Source: Gongronella butleri (taxonomy: Eukaryota; Mucoromycota; Mucoromycetes; Mucorales; Cunninghamellaceae). From it: DNA of 64,000 nt. The notes beneath the pieces are model-generated. The model was not told the origin of the DNA. It saw only the letters and a program-made list of their open reading frames with translations, and made no database searches. Position 1 is the stretch's first letter. The number at the start of each line of letters is the position of its first letter. The position numbers were made by a program, and so were the translations under genes. Below are positions 48,743 to 60,659 of this stretch, piece by piece. The stretch is from the NCBI GenBank assembly GCA_025201375.1, contig JAIWZP010000023.1, positions 248,001-312,000 on the forward strand. Direction: 5' to 3'.

Positions 48743-50824
48743 TTAATGTTTTCGGATTTTCTTGGCCGTGGCCGCCTTGCGCTTGGCAGAGCCATTGGTT
48801 TTCTTGGGAGCAGGCTTGCATTGCTGGATCATGTCGTCATAGTAGGCTATTGAGCGTTCGATGATCTTCTTTTCGTTCATGCGGCATGTCAATGCGTAAT
48901 ATTCGCGCTGGTTCGTGGTCTAAAATCAAACAAAAAGACGCGTCAATAGGCCATTCACGCGACTCGCGACGCGTCTTTTACCTTTTTTCTCTTTTCAAAG
49001 TCAGCTTGAACAGTCGTGTAGTTGCCCTGTGCATCCTGGTAAGCATTGCGGCGGCCCTCGGATAGAGATTTGCAGACTTGGTATACGTGCTTCTTCATTT
49101 TCCAGTCGTCGGGCATACGTTTGCCCTGAGCAAGCTGATCAAAGAATTCGACAGCATTCTCGACATTGTCTGCAAACTTGGCAAATGTCTCTTGGTCGAC
49201 AAACATGATGTGAAGCAAGCAGGTGAGGGTGTCTTCATACAAACCCTCGGCATTGGCAAAGTAAGCCTTGCCCATGAATGCGCCGCCCATGTCATCGTCG
49301 TCGTCGTGGGCGCAGCAGCCGCCATCCTCATCGTGCTCATGCTCATGTTCATGCTCATGGGCGTGATCGTGGTCGTGGTCGTGGTCGTGACCATCATGGC
49401 TGTGCGCATCATGGTCCTCGTGATCATCTTCGTCGTCTTCGTCGTCATGATCGTCGTCTTCGTCTTCCTCGTCGGCGGGGCAGAGCACGGGCTCGTTGAT
49501 CAGGAAGAATTCCCAGCGCGGGCGAGTGATTTCCATGGCCAATTCCTCGATTTGATCGTCATCCTTTTTGGCATTGGCGGGATCGGCGCGCAAAGCATCC
49601 TTTGTGACTTGCAGGCACGCGTCAACGACGTCGTCTTCAGGAACAGACACGTAATCGTTTTCATTGTTGTCATAACAGAAGCCGTATTTGTTGATCAGGA
49701 CGACAGAAGGGTGGTCGCCATACGTGTTGAGCAGCTCCTCGTTCTTTTTGGCCTTGCGGTCAAGCACCATGTCGCACGTATCCTTGCGCTCGTCCTCATC
49801 TTCGTCATTTTTCCAGAAATTCACGCCCTGGATCTCCAATTGAGCGAGATCTTGCAATTCTGTGTCTGGTTCATCGTCATCCGAGCCATCCATGGGCTCG
49901 TCCACGTCCGACCAGTCACCGCCATCTTCGTCGCCCATTCTCTCGTCGTCGTCGTCATCGTTGCCTTGCTCCTGCTGCTGCTGCTCGCCCTCCAAAAAGG
50001 CAAGATACTGGTGCTCGCAATACTCGAGGGCGCCGCATGCGTCACACACCTCGTAATCGGTCTCGAAATGCACGTGTTCGCTGCCGGATCGGTGGTTGAA
50101 GATATCAGCAAAGGGCACCATCGCTTCCTCGTGGTAGCAATCCACCTCGAACGCGCGCGACGCCACCAGCGTTGACACGCGCTGGAATTGCTCGAGCGTG
50201 AATGCCTCTGCAGGGAAAATATCCGTGTACTTGGCCACCAGTGGCTCGATGATGGTCTCATAATCGTCCTGGAGGTCCGCCTGGACAAAAAAAAAAAAAA
50301 AAAAAAAAGTGAGACTTCACAAAAAAAAAAAAAAAAAAAAAAAAAGAACGGCGGTGTTTTACTTTGTCTTTAGCGATGGCATTCTCGATTTCCGTGCCTT
50401 GGAAAAGCTCGCACTCATCCTCGGTCCAGAGAATGGGCAGATCTTCGTGGTCAGGCAGCGACTGCAGGTAGCCATGCCAAGGCGAGTCGTTGCCTTGCGA
50501 CATCTCGTACATGACGGCCAGTGCCACGGCGCAGCCGCCTTGAATCGACTCATCCTCGAGAATATTGGCAATGCCCGTCGATTTTGGCGACAAGATGGCC
50601 TCCTTGGGGATCTTGACAACTAAAAAAGATGATGTATTGAGCATTGGAGAAAGCGAGCCAGAAGCAATCATGCGTTTACCCGTTTCGCCCGCAGGCAGGT
50701 CTTTCAAAGCATAGACGCCAAACGAGCCGTCCTTGATCTGGATCTCGACTTGTGCAGGGTTATACTTGATTTCATTGTCCTTGAACCACTGCAAAAGTAT
50801 GGTAAGTTTCTCTTGGGTGGCCAT
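48743..50824 (-). CDS. SET-domain lysine methyltransferase (RKM/SETD6-like) with His/Asp-rich insert, 4 exons, 625 aa
   Basis: Exons in reading order: 50824-50680, 50619-50363, 50280-48982, 48919-48743. The N-terminal split-SET pattern is that of Rubisco-LSMT/Rkm-type enzymes: GVYALKDLPAGE, VVKIPKEAILSP, the insert-SET helices (WHGYLQSLPD), VPFADIFNH near residue 195 (the N-H that binds cofactor), and NEELLNTYGDHPSVVLINKY with GFC after it. Family members methylate ribosomal or other cytosolic and nuclear proteins; the target here is unknown. Two low-complexity inserts are unusual: an acidic stretch between the N-H motif and the ELLNTYG motif, and, after the SET domain, a run dominated by His-Asp and His-Glu pairs followed by GGCCAH. 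The basic C-terminus (AKRKAATAKKIRK) could be a nuclear signal. Confidence 0.85.
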
Positions 50825-51099
50825 GGCAATATAGAAAAGCGAAAAATGCAGTAAAAGAGAAGAAAAAAAAAAAAAGAAAAAGAACGAGAATGGGATGAAA
50901 ATCAGAACACGGTTGCGCAGTGTGGCTTTTTCATCCTCAATTCCAGTCGCCGCTCAGATTCGCGAGGCGATTCATGCAGCATGCCCTCTATCGCCATCTG
51001 ATGAAATGTGAAAAAATGGTAAAAAGGCATTATTATTTTATTTGTATGATATCAATCTTGTATACTTTCAATAGAGGGAGACGCATATTCAAATAGAGA

Positions 51100-54000
51100 T
51101 TACGATGATTTGGATGGAGGGGGCATACTAGCGCGCTGGACGGTGGATTGACCGCGTGCAGCGATTTTCAGGTTCAAAAAGGCGATGGCTTCATCGGACA
51201 CGTGGTATTGGTCATTGTCTGCACCCATTGCGATCCATTCGGAAACGGTCTTGCCTGTAGTCGCGTCGACAAGGCTGGTGTCGGCGCCATTCTGCAACAA
51301 AAACTCGGCCATGGGAAAAATGCTCGTCTCATGTGCATCGTCTTGTCCAGAACCGAGTTTGCTATAAGTGCGTTGCCCGTACAAGAGTGCCGCGTGCAGC
51401 GCAAAGACAATGGCGGGCTTGGAAGGCGCGTCATTCCCATTTTCAGAGTTCGTGTCGGCATCTGTGACGGGCACACTCTGACTGTAATTGACATTTGCGC
51501 CGAGGACAATGGCGCGCAAGGCGGCGGGTATATCATCGACCAGCAGGGCCTGGAACAGGCACCCATTGACGCTTTGGCGCTCTTCGGGCGTGGTCGGTGG
51601 CTGGATAAAGAGACGCACAACGTATTTTTGCTGAATATATTGCAATTTGGCCTCGCGTCTGTCCGTCGCAGACACTTTTTTCTTGCCAACGTCCGCCGTT
51701 GCCTCCCAAATCGCATTGGCGCGGCCATTGCCCAAAGATCCAAGAAGCGCAAGGATATCTGCAGAAAACGCCTGGCTGTCCAGCGTCAGAGATCGGATTT
51801 TGGACACGTGCGTCCCCATACTGCGATGAATGCCCGAGCACTCTAAAGCGAAGGTTTAAGAAAGAAAGAAAAAGGCGCACCGTCAGTGACCAGTTTTTCA
51901 TATTCTCCCTTTTTCTTTTTTCTTTCTTTCCTTTTTTTTTTTTCCTTTTTCACAGGAAAAATGCGAGTCGTCCCTTCCTCTCTTTTTTGTTCAAGTTGTA
52001 CCTATACACAAGATCAGGCCCAGGTTGAGCGAGCACCATTCGGGATTCCGTTCGCCGCAATCTGCGCAGAAATTGTTCAATGGGTCATTTTGACGTATAA
52101 TGTCAAGCAATGAGGTACTCTCGCCGGCCGTAGGGGCGGTGGTGTGTGCAGAGAGCATGGACCAGCGAATGTCATCGAGTGGAGGGGGCGACGGGAGCGG
52201 TGGAGGCGGCGAATTTGGCGATTTGATGCTAAACGAGTCCGACGACGAGGTGGATGGTAGTCTTGTCAGCGACAGATCGCGCTCCGAGGCGGCTGCAGCT
52301 GTCCCTGATGCGATGGCGGTGGAGGAGGATGTGGGTAATGGGAGTGTGGCGGTGGTGGCGGCATTGCTGGTTGGCATATTGGCATTGTTGGCGCCTGCCT
52401 GATAATGTTTACGCAAGACGCCGCTCAGCGAGCGTCGATGGAAGGACCGGCGCTTGGATTTCGATTTGGACACGGAGGGGATCGGCGACATGGGCGCATT
52501 GAGGTCAAGCAGCGATTCGACGTGGATTGATGCGTTGTCGTCGTCGTGCATATCCTTTGGAAGATCCAGCGTTGTGCCCGTCCCGTCCAACACACCCTCA
52601 ATTGCATTCTGGATCGTCTGGATCCACGCGTTCATCTCGTCCTTCGATGTCGCCTGGTACACGCGCCGTAATTGAGGCGTGATCACCTCAAACACGAACC
52701 GACGCTCCATATTCCGCGCCGCGCGCACCGTCGCGAACCGCAAATGGATTGGGTCCAGGTGTGTCGTCATCGACTGCTTCCAATTGCTGTACTCATGCAA
52801 CTGTCCACCACTCAACACACACCAATACCTGTCAAATATGCAAAATTTCGATAAATTCGATAATAAAAAAAGCTGTTTTGCGCACTCTTTCCTCCCTCTC
52901 CATTTTTTTGGGGGGGGCGTCCTTACTTGTGCCATTGCATAGCCGAGGCCATCTCAAAGCCGCTTCCGCCGCTGGGTTTGAGGGGTTTGGAAGTGGAAAA
53001 GAGAAATCCTTCTTTTCGGCGGTCAGTGAGCACGTGGTCGGTTTTGCTGCGCTCTGCAAGGTCACGCACGCCGTGGAACTTGTCCTCGGGCACGTCCGGC
53101 GGCGTCTCCATTGTCAAATCGTCCGAGTATTTAGCCTGTAGCAAATTGCGTCTCTCGATCCGATCTTTGTTGCGTTGCTGCTGCGCGCGCGACACCTAAT
53201 CATGGGAGAAATAATATAAAAAATTGAGTGGATCGGGCCCTCCAATGGCTCTTCATTGTGGTGCCTAACCTCGCCAAGGGTCTTGCTCAAAGCATCAATG
53301 CCGGGGCGATGCTTGTCCAGAAGCTCTGAAGCCGAATGATAAAACTCGTGCTCCTTTTGATAATAAGTGAGCAGATGGAAAAGCACCTCTTGTTCCTTTT
53401 TGCCGCCGTGCAGATCCATCATGAACGTGTAATAGTCGAATCGAGCGAGATCAAAGCGTCTTTTCTTGAAAATATGCTTTGTTTCAGTAAGTTGCGATTC
53501 TGCATTGTTTGCCGAGGCATTGGAGGCCGTGGAAGTGGTGTTTGTTGGCACGTGGCTCGGCTGCTTCTTGATGCTGAGGTACTTGGCGAGATACGCATAG
53601 AATTCCTTGCTCTCGACCTCGAATTCGCGACGTTTTGTATCGGCGACCTTTAGATCCATCTCGTACAGCTTGACGAGCGGATCGACGAGCAACGCCTGCA
53701 TGGAATTTTGCAATCGCACGCGCTGCTCGTGCATTGACGCCCACACGTCGTCCAGATAGGAAGCGCACAGCGCCTTTGCCACCGGGATCGCTTGCAATGT
53801 CCGCATCAGCTCTTCATCTGCCGCCAACCAAGCCTGCTTGGCTTGCAGCGACGCCATCACCGCCTTGGTGAGCCGCTTGAGATCATGTTTCAAATGCTGT
53901 GTCCGCCCCTCCAGCTGCCGCATCGTCGCACGGAATAGCGGACCGTCCTCGAGATATTCGTCGCTGGAAAGGTGCACAAGTTTCGACGCTGATGCAAACG

Positions 54001-54100
54001 ACGTCGCGTCCACGGAAGAAGGCTCGGTTACAGGCACATCTTGAGGCGTCGGCGTGGGAGACGGTGGCTGTGCCAAAGAAGAAACAGGGTTGTTGTCCAT
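51100..54100 (-). CDS. BAR-PH-ArfGAP-ankyrin protein (ACAP type), 4 exons, 889 aa
   Basis: An Arf GTPase-activating protein that acts on curved membranes. Exons in reading order: 54100-53270, 53195-52927, 52828-52002, 51842-51100; phases join. Residues about 40-280 form a helical BAR-like domain (LFRATMRQLEGRTQHLKHDL, FEVESKEFYAYLAKYLS, LLTYYQKEHEFYHSASELLD). A PH domain spans about 335-445 (KEGFLFS, YWCVLSGGQLHEYSNW, WIQTIQNAIEG). A Ser/Pro-rich linker leads to the ArfGAP zinc finger with CADC, 16 residues, then CIEC split by intron 3, and the catalytic Arg in GIHRSMGTHVSKIRSLTLD. Ankyrin-like helices close the protein (LFQALLVDDIPAALRAIVLG, FLLQNGADTSLVDATTGKTV). The domain order is that of animal ACAPs. 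The intron 1 donor is GTTAGG, slightly unusual. Confidence 0.93.
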
Positions 54101-54225
54101 ACCACGGGACAATAAAAAAAGGGGGAAAGAAAAAAAAAGTGAAAGAAAAAGAGAAGAAAAAGGAAAGAAAGGCACGCTGCAAACAAAAAAGGGGTCGCTC
54201 TTTTTTCGTACGACCTTTTGTAAAT

Positions 54226-54516
54226 TCAAATACCGGCGCGATCCCAAATCAAATTCATTGCTTCATCTTTTGTACCGCCCACGCCGTCGATCTGCTGTGT
54301 CACCAAATCAACAAGCAGGGCCCCTGACAGAAACAATTGGACGCACATGATCTCATTACGACTATCATCTTTTGCAAATTGGCCGTAAGGCTCGTTCGAC
54401 AACCTGTTACGCGGTGCGCAAAACGAAAAATAACCTTTTAATCGCCATTTGGTCGCGCCAAAATCGATTTTCACGTGACGCCATGGCATGGCAAAACCTT
54501 CAACGTCATCAGCCAT
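54226..54516 (-). CDS. Unrecognised 96-codon reading frame
   Basis: An uninterrupted frame from ATG, MADDVEGFAMPWRHVKIDFG to IWDRAGI, with a TATAAA about 20 bases before the start. It contains a hydrophobic stretch (CVQLFLSGALLVDLV) and has none of the homopolymer tracts that mark chance frames here. I recognise no family. It may be a small gene, one exon of a larger gene, or chance. Confidence 0.3.
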   Translation of the reverse strand: MADDVEGFAMPWRHVKIDFGATKWRLKGYFSFCAPRNRLSNEPYGQFAKDDSRNEIMCVQLFLSGALLVDLVTQQIDGVGGTKDEAMNLIWDRAGI

Positions 54517-54699
54517 GTCGAATGCTAGCCATTTTATACTCTAGAATCATACCTACAATTTGCACATTCATCGAAAAGCTACTCAAAGTGAATGAGAAGT
54601 CAAAATGTCAGTTGAAACACGATACGTCAAGCGTGTTTACTTGAACCATGACTGCGGTGGATGTTAAACCACCGTCCCAAAAAGCTAGCATTACAAAGC

Positions 54700-56160
54700 T
54701 CTCGAAAAAATGAGCGTGCAAATGACGCGACGAGCTAAAATTCAAAGAATCATCGCAGAAATCACAAATTCGCGCTTGCGACACGATGTCACTGGGTACA
54801 TTTGAATCGCGTTGTCAAGGAGAGACAAAAACGATAACAATTGATCAGCGCATAGAAAACGTGCACACTTGCCAAAAACTTGGAAAAAGAGAAAGAGCAT
54901 GATTATTTTCAGCGATTTTCATTTGTCAGTAGGCTCTGGGGCACTCCATGAAGAAATGGCAGGCTAGAAATGCAACGTGGAGCGCGATTTGCCACCGTCA
55001 TAGATCATGAGGACACACAGCCTGCAAATCAAAATTTAGTCGCGTTGAGCTCGCCGACGAGAAAATCAAAAATTAGGTCTCCAGAATGATGCCGAACTTT
55101 CATACCCAAACAAGCGTGTCGAGAAACCATGAAAAGGATCAAAAATGAGTAGGATCGATTTGCTGGTTGACGAGTAATTCGTGACTTTAGATTAAACTTG
55201 AAAGGCGAATTCCATAGGAAAAACGCGCCCATAGATCGCCGCCAACGCGTCCACTAGCAAGAAACGATCCAGGTGTATGAATATGATGAGGAATAGGCGA
55301 GCGAAACTTGACGTTTGACGCGGGTATTCACGCGTCGAAAACGTCTATAATTTTAAAACCGTGTCAAAAATGCCCAGAAAATACTTTTTTCATAGATCAT
55401 CGATGCCTACGTACGCAGCGAGCCATGCTCTGTCTGATGGTGTGCGTTTCTCGGTTATACAAGCAATTTTCGTTGAGATGACCTTAAGTCGAAAATAAGA
55501 CCTTAAACGCATTTTACGTCAAAACCAGTCAATGGACCCTTGTTTTTTTTATCTCTTTTCTATCGGCAAATATTGTGTGTCTACCATGTGTGTGAATGGC
55601 GTGGTGATCGACGGTCCTAAATTTCATGGTTTGAAAATTGTCGACTGCACCCCTTGGAAAATTCTTGATTTTCGAAAATGGCGATTACGAGCCATCCAGT
55701 GGCCGTAGCGCCTCAAGGGTTGGCTCATTTGACAAGGAAAATTTTTATTTCGCATGGTTAAAGAATCGTTTCATGTGTACCTTGTAAATTCATTGACAAA
55801 CGACTAAAATACAGTTAAATTGCTCTGATAGGTATGTTTTCGACAAACTCATGATAATTCTCATATCCGTTTTTGCTTTTATTTTTCTGCATAGCACGCG
55901 AGAACATGAAAAATGGCCAAATTAATTATGTATGTTGGTGCTCGCTAGCTCAAAAGACATTGGATATTGTAAAAAAAAGTTTCAATTCCTGTTTAGCTGG
56001 CAGTGCAGCGATCCGATCATTGCCATCTCTGGAACGATATCCTTTCATGACAATTGAATGCATTGATCAAAATTTAAAGTCTCAATCAATGCACTTTGAA
56101 GAAGTCATAATTAAAATGGTCAAAAATGGGAATCGTTTGCATTCTGTCGCATACATCGCC
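54700..56160 (+). repeat. Repeat family R1, copy 4
   Basis: The longest and best-preserved copy, aligned by eye with copies at 34800-35960 (same strand), 24040-24830 (opposite) and 4840-5690. It includes ATGAGCGTGCAAATGACGC, GAGCTCGCCGACGA, CGCGTCCACTAGCAAGAAACG, CACGCGTCGAAAACG, TAATTTTAAAACCGTGTCAA, ATGGCGTGGTGATCG and GCACCCCTTGGAAAAT, and ends in an open reading frame. No terminal inverted repeat or target duplication could be identified by eye. Confidence 0.75.
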
Positions 56161-56163
56161 TAG
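55873..56163 (+). CDS. 96-codon frame within R1 copy 4
   Basis: Uninterrupted frame ending MVKNGNRLHSVAYIA. Its second half (GSAAIRSLPSLERYPFMTIE and onward) resembles a stop-interrupted frame in R1 copy 3 at 35828-35955. That is the only sign that any part of R1 was translated. No family is recognised, and whether it is expressed is unknown. It may be a relic. Confidence 0.3.
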   Translation: MLLFFCIARENMKNGQINYVCWCSLAQKTLDIVKKSFNSCLAGSAAIRSLPSLERYPFMTIECIDQNLKSQSMHFEEVIIKMVKNGNRLHSVAYIA

Positions 56164-56426
56164 CAAATGTTATCGATCACGCGCACCGATGGGTGCACAA
56201 AAATAATACACAATATTTGTGTATCATAGAATCGGAAGCCATTGCGACGCGGCCAAGTCGTCATTGAAAGGTGCACAGCTCATAGAAGCGTGTTTTGCGG
56301 TAAATTCAGTCAAAGAACCCAATCATTTTACTTGACAAATTGTCATTTCAAAGGGCACTTCAAGTTTCCTCTTTTTATTTCAATTTTTAAAGCTTATTTA
56401 ATACAAAAAATAATTGAGTCTGAGGC

Positions 56427-57274
56427 TATTCGACAATGAGGAAGGGGTGGCCGGGAAAGAAGAATAGGAGCGAATGGTGTTCTGTAAATGCGCGCTCGAT
56501 TTGCAGGCGAGCGGGATGATAGATGACCGGGCAGATGCGAAGGGATGCCAATGGACAGGTGCTCAACGGCGGCGAAAGGCGTCGCGCAGAGGTCACAGAC
56601 GTGATCAGCAGCATAAGGGCGATGCGGCTTTTGGACAGCCATGAAATCCCCATGGGAAAGAAGGGGAGGTTGAAGGCCAATGACTTGATATTTGGAGCCA
56701 ATTGGCAAGGGAAATTGCGCATCCATCCCAGAGGATCTTGAACAAACACTTGGGAAAGGCCATGAGGACCAATGACGAGGTATTCCTTAGATGGGCGCAT
56801 CAGCAAAGTGGCATTGATGGCCACCAGGGGGCCAAGCAGCGAATGTGCGAAATTTGCGGCGATTTCAGAGCCTCACGCGCGAATTGCGTGGCGCTGGGAT
56901 GATTTCTCGTTTGGGGGCCGTACAAAAAAAGCGCCAGCTTGGACACCTTTGGGCACGCCGCCAAGAAATCGTGCAGATGGCTGACGTGCAGCAAACGCGT
57001 GTCCATGGTCGCCGAGCGCACCGATGGACGGAGATGAGTACGCGAGGTGGCAATTTCCTGTATTTCAGCCGGCAGGGGCCGGTTGCTGGTCCACATCTGC
57101 TTGAACGTGTCCATGCTGTGGCTCGCTGCAGGAGTGGGGTACGAGAATGCGACACGAATCTTGCTAAACACCTTCAATGCGGCCTCATCGCGTATTTTGC
57201 GGCATCTCAAAGCGTTTGGGTCGATCCACCAAGTCCAGAATCAGTTGAACAAGTTCAGAGGGCAAGGAATCCAC
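56427..57274 (-). pseudogene. Decayed F-box gene (start lost, at least two frameshifts)
   Basis: Reading the minus strand from 57274, an F-box-like start VDSLPSELVQLILDLVDRP appears with GTG where ATG is expected (57274-57272). The frame then runs to a stop. The adjacent frame continues plausibly as LRCRKIRDEAALKVFSKIRV and runs to SHIRCLAPWWPSMPLC and a stop near 56800. A third, overlapping frame then resumes as AINATLLMRPSKEYLVIGPH and continues with leucine-rich, repeat-like sequence to a stop near 56427. F-box proteins recruit substrates to SCF ubiquitin ligases. The pieces fit one former gene of roughly 280 codons. Sequencing errors could mimic frameshifts, but three separate lesions make decay more likely. 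Confidence 0.65.
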
Positions 57275-57802
57275 GGTGAGATGAGAAAAAGTACCAAAGA
57301 AGGAGCCAAAAAAAAAAAAAAAAAAAAGGAGCAAAAGTGGGAGAAGAGGCGCTTTTATGGCGTAGATGGGTCTGGGAAAAATATCTACATTTATCAATGA
57401 CACCACACCCATCATTGGTCACATCTATCAATGACACCAAAAAATAAAATAAAATAAAAGGTGCACAAAATGAAGGGAAGGTATGATTAGCCGAATTGAC
57501 AACGTTTTTGACGCGCACCGTGCACAAATTCATGCTTAATTCTTGTCAAAATCCGGTGACGGTGAACTGGGTTTAAAAACAGTGTGCCACAAACGAGAAA
57601 AGGAAATAGTCGACGCGATTGTGTGCCCTGCGCGTGAGGTGCGTGGACTGCTTGACTCATTTTTCAATCAATGGTTGTCGTTTTGGCCATAATGCGCGTC
57701 TCTTTCGGTTGCAAAATTGCTCTCGCACTTGATGAGTAAGAAAAAAAACTTTTTTATATTACAATTTTCTAAACGATGCATAAATACAAAACTGGGCCGA
57801 AA
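57275..57802. other. Spacer between the F-box relic and aconitase
   Basis: Contains an A run at 57309-57327, a short near-duplicate of ATCTATCAATGACACCA (57394-57411 and 57422-57439), and the aconitase 3' region. No gene is seen. Confidence 0.5.
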
Positions 57803-58164
57803 TTAGGCGGACACGCTCTTTTTGATGAGGTTGAGCGCGCTGCCCTCCTTGAACCACTCAATCTGATCGGCGCTCATGGTATGCTTGGCGTCAATGGTGA
57901 TCTTGGCGCCATCCTGCTTGGTGACGATCAATTGGACGGGTTTGCCGGGCGCAATGTCCTTGACACCGACGGTCTCAATGAGGTCGCCGCCCGAGATACG
58001 CTCCCAGTCGGCCTCGTTGGCAAAAGTCAATGGCAGCACGCCCTGCTTCTTCAAATTGGTCTCGTGGATGCGCGCAAATGAGCGCGACACGATCAGGGGG
58101 CAGCCCAAGTAGCGCACCTGCAGCGCAGCGTGCTCACGTGCAGAGCCCTCGCCGTAATTGTGCT

Positions 58165-58195
<31 letters not shown>

Positions 58196-60659
58196 AGATC
58201 CAGGCCACAATTTCGTTTCACTTTCGCCCTTTTTTTTTTGAGATTTTACGTCGGCAATGACCATCCAAGGGATGTTTTGGCTTTTGTAGCTCTTGGCGAC
58301 ATCGGGAATGGAGCCGTCGTTGCCGTTTGTGACATCGTGCACAATGTTGACCTTGCCATTGTCGGCATTTTGGGCGCCGATCAAGGTGTTTTCGGCAATG
58401 TTTTCCAAGTGGCCCTTGTACTTGAGCCATGGGCCGGCGGCGGAGATATGGTCTGTGGTGCACTTGCCCTGGACCTTGACAAGGACGCGCACGTCCTTGA
58501 ATTCGTCACCGTGCCACGCGTCAAAGGGCTCGAGCACCTGCAAGCGATTGGAAGCGGGGTTGACATTGATGCTGACGGACGCGTCGGCGTCAGGTGTGGG
58601 CGCAGGAGGCTCGTACGTGGCGCGGCCGGCCTCAAAGCCTTGCTTGGGCAGGTCGTCGCCTTGAGGAGGCTGGAATTGGAACGCATTGCCATCCTTGTCC
58701 AACAGCGAATCCGTCATGGGGTTGAACGACAGCTTGCCGGCAAACGACATGGCCGTCACAATCTGGGACACGAAAGAAAAAAGGGGGGCACAAATCAATA
58801 AATTTGCAATTTTTTTCCCGTTTTTCACCTTTTTTCACTTTTTTTTTTTTTCTTACCTCGGGTGCGGCCAAAAAGTTCATGGTTTGTGGGTTGCCGTCGT
58901 TGCGGTTACGGAAGTTGCGGTTGAAAGAGGTCATGATGGCATTTTCCTCGCCTTGGTGTTCACTGCGGGACCACATGCCAATGCATGGGCCACAGCTATT
59001 GGAAAGAACCTTGGCGCCGGCCTTTTCAAAGATGGCCTGCTGGCCGTCACGTTCAATGGTGGCGCGGATCTGCTCGGAGCCCGGCGTGACCAAGAAATCG
59101 GCCTTTGTCTGGAGACCGGCGTCGACGGCCTGCTTTGCGAGCGACGCGGCGCGCGACATGTCCTGGTACGACGAATTGGTGCAGCTGCCGATGAGACCGG
59201 CGGTCATCTCGTCCTTCCAGTTGTTCTCCTTGATGAAATCCTTGAATTTGGACAAAGGCGTGCTAAGATCCGGGGTAAAGGGGCCATTGATGTGGGGCTC
59301 CACCTGGCTCAAGTCAATTTCGAGCACCTTGTCATAATCTGCGCCCGCGTCGGCACGCAAAAAGTCCTGGTTGGCGTCGGCGGCCTGGGCAACGGGCGCA
59401 CGACCCGTGGCAGAAAGGTACGAGCGCATACCGGCCGTGTAAGGGAACAAGGACGTCGTCGCACCCACTTCGGCACCCATGTTACAGATGGTCGCCATGC
59501 CCGTGCACGACAGGCTGTCCACGCCCTGGCCAAAGTACTCGATGATGTGACCCGTGCCGCCCTAAATTCACAAAAATCAAAAGAAAAAAGAAAAAAAAAC
59601 GACGAATTAAGCATGATTGCACATAAATTTTCGAATGGGCCACTTACGCGCACGGTCAAATCACCGGCGAGCTTGAGAATGACATCCTTGGGGCTTGCCC
59701 ACTTGCTCAATTGGCCCGTGAGCTTGACACCAATGACATTGGGTGCCTTGAGCTCCCAGGGGATCGCCGCCATAGCGTCGACAGCGTCCGCACCACCAAC
59801 ACCAATGGCAACCATGCCGAGACCGCCTATTTAATGACAAAAAAAAAAAAAAAAAGTAGGGTGGATCAATGGCACGTTCTCACTTTTTTTTTTTGTATTT
59901 TACCAGCATTGGGCGTATGGCTGTCAGTGCCGAGCATGAGGCCACCAGGGGCAGCATAATTCTCGAGGACAATCTGGTGGATGATACCACTGCCGGGCTT
60001 CCAGAAGGCAATGCCGTACTTTTTGCCCGCCGACTCCAAAAAGTCAAAGATTTCCTGGTTGGTCTTGATGGACGCGGCAACATCCTTGTCAGCGCCCTCG
60101 TTGGCGACAATCAAGTGGTCACAGTGGATCGACGAGGGCACCGCCGTCGTCGACATGCCCGACAGCATAAATTGAAGCAGCGCCATCTGCGCAGACGCAT
60201 CCTGCATGGCCACACGATCTATAAAAAAAAAAACGCCATTGTGCATTGTGTCAGTCTCACAATTGCCCTTCCATGACACCCAATTCGTTGTCTTTACCAG
60301 GCGACAGCTTGAGGTATGTCTCGCCGCGCACAGGCACGGTCTCCTCGGGGTTGGTCAAATGCGAGTAGACCACCTTTTCGGCCAACGTCAGCGGACGATT
60401 GTCCAAGACACGGCGCACTTTTTGCAAATTGGCCTGCAGCTTGGCATAAGGCGGCGTGATGGAGCGGCAATCCTTCTCAGGAACAGGATTCACGGCGCTG
60501 GCAAAGGCGCGCAACCCGTGGCGACCAAGGGGCTGGGTGGCCTAGTCAAAAATGTGAGCAATTGTGGGGAAACCTGTCAAGGGCGTCGGATTTTTTTTTT
60601 CTTTCTTTCTTTCTGTTGCCTACCTGGCGAGCTTGACGATAAAGTAAGGCAGACACCAT
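57803..60659 (-). CDS. ACO1: Mitochondrial aconitase, 7 exons, 783 aa
   Basis: Interconverts citrate and isocitrate in the TCA cycle through a 4Fe-4S cluster. Exons in reading order: 60659-60624, 60541-60298, 60218-59904, 59826-59648, 59561-58857, 58762-58250, 58162-57803; phases join. The N-terminus [20 protein letters not shown] is basic, with no acidic residues, as in mitochondrial presequences. The cluster ligands are visible: Cys in GSCTNSSY (about residue 382) and the pair in [11 protein letters not shown] (about 445). Other signatures: [39 protein letters not shown], and the C-terminal [20 protein letters not shown] with SFARIHETN. Length matches fungal mitochondrial aconitase (about 780 aa). 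It could also feed the glyoxylate cycle with the isocitrate lyase at 32408-34385. Confidence 0.97.

Larger units (their letters stand above)
54101..56426. other. Gap with R1 copy 4 and small frames
   Basis: Holds the leader of the ArfGAP gene (A-rich on the plus strand, so T-rich on the gene strand), a 96-codon minus-strand frame (54226-54516), and R1 copy 4 with its own 96-codon frame (55873-56163). Nothing else is recognisable. Confidence 0.55.

Noticed and set aside
49078..50175. A 365-codon plus-strand frame, very hydrophobic
   Set aside because: It is the exact antisense of the SET-domain gene; Val and Ile runs arise from reading His/Asp-rich codons backwards. The minus strand has clear family motifs.
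58686..59834. A 382-codon plus-strand frame
   Set aside because: Antisense of the aconitase exons and introns; no family resemblance.
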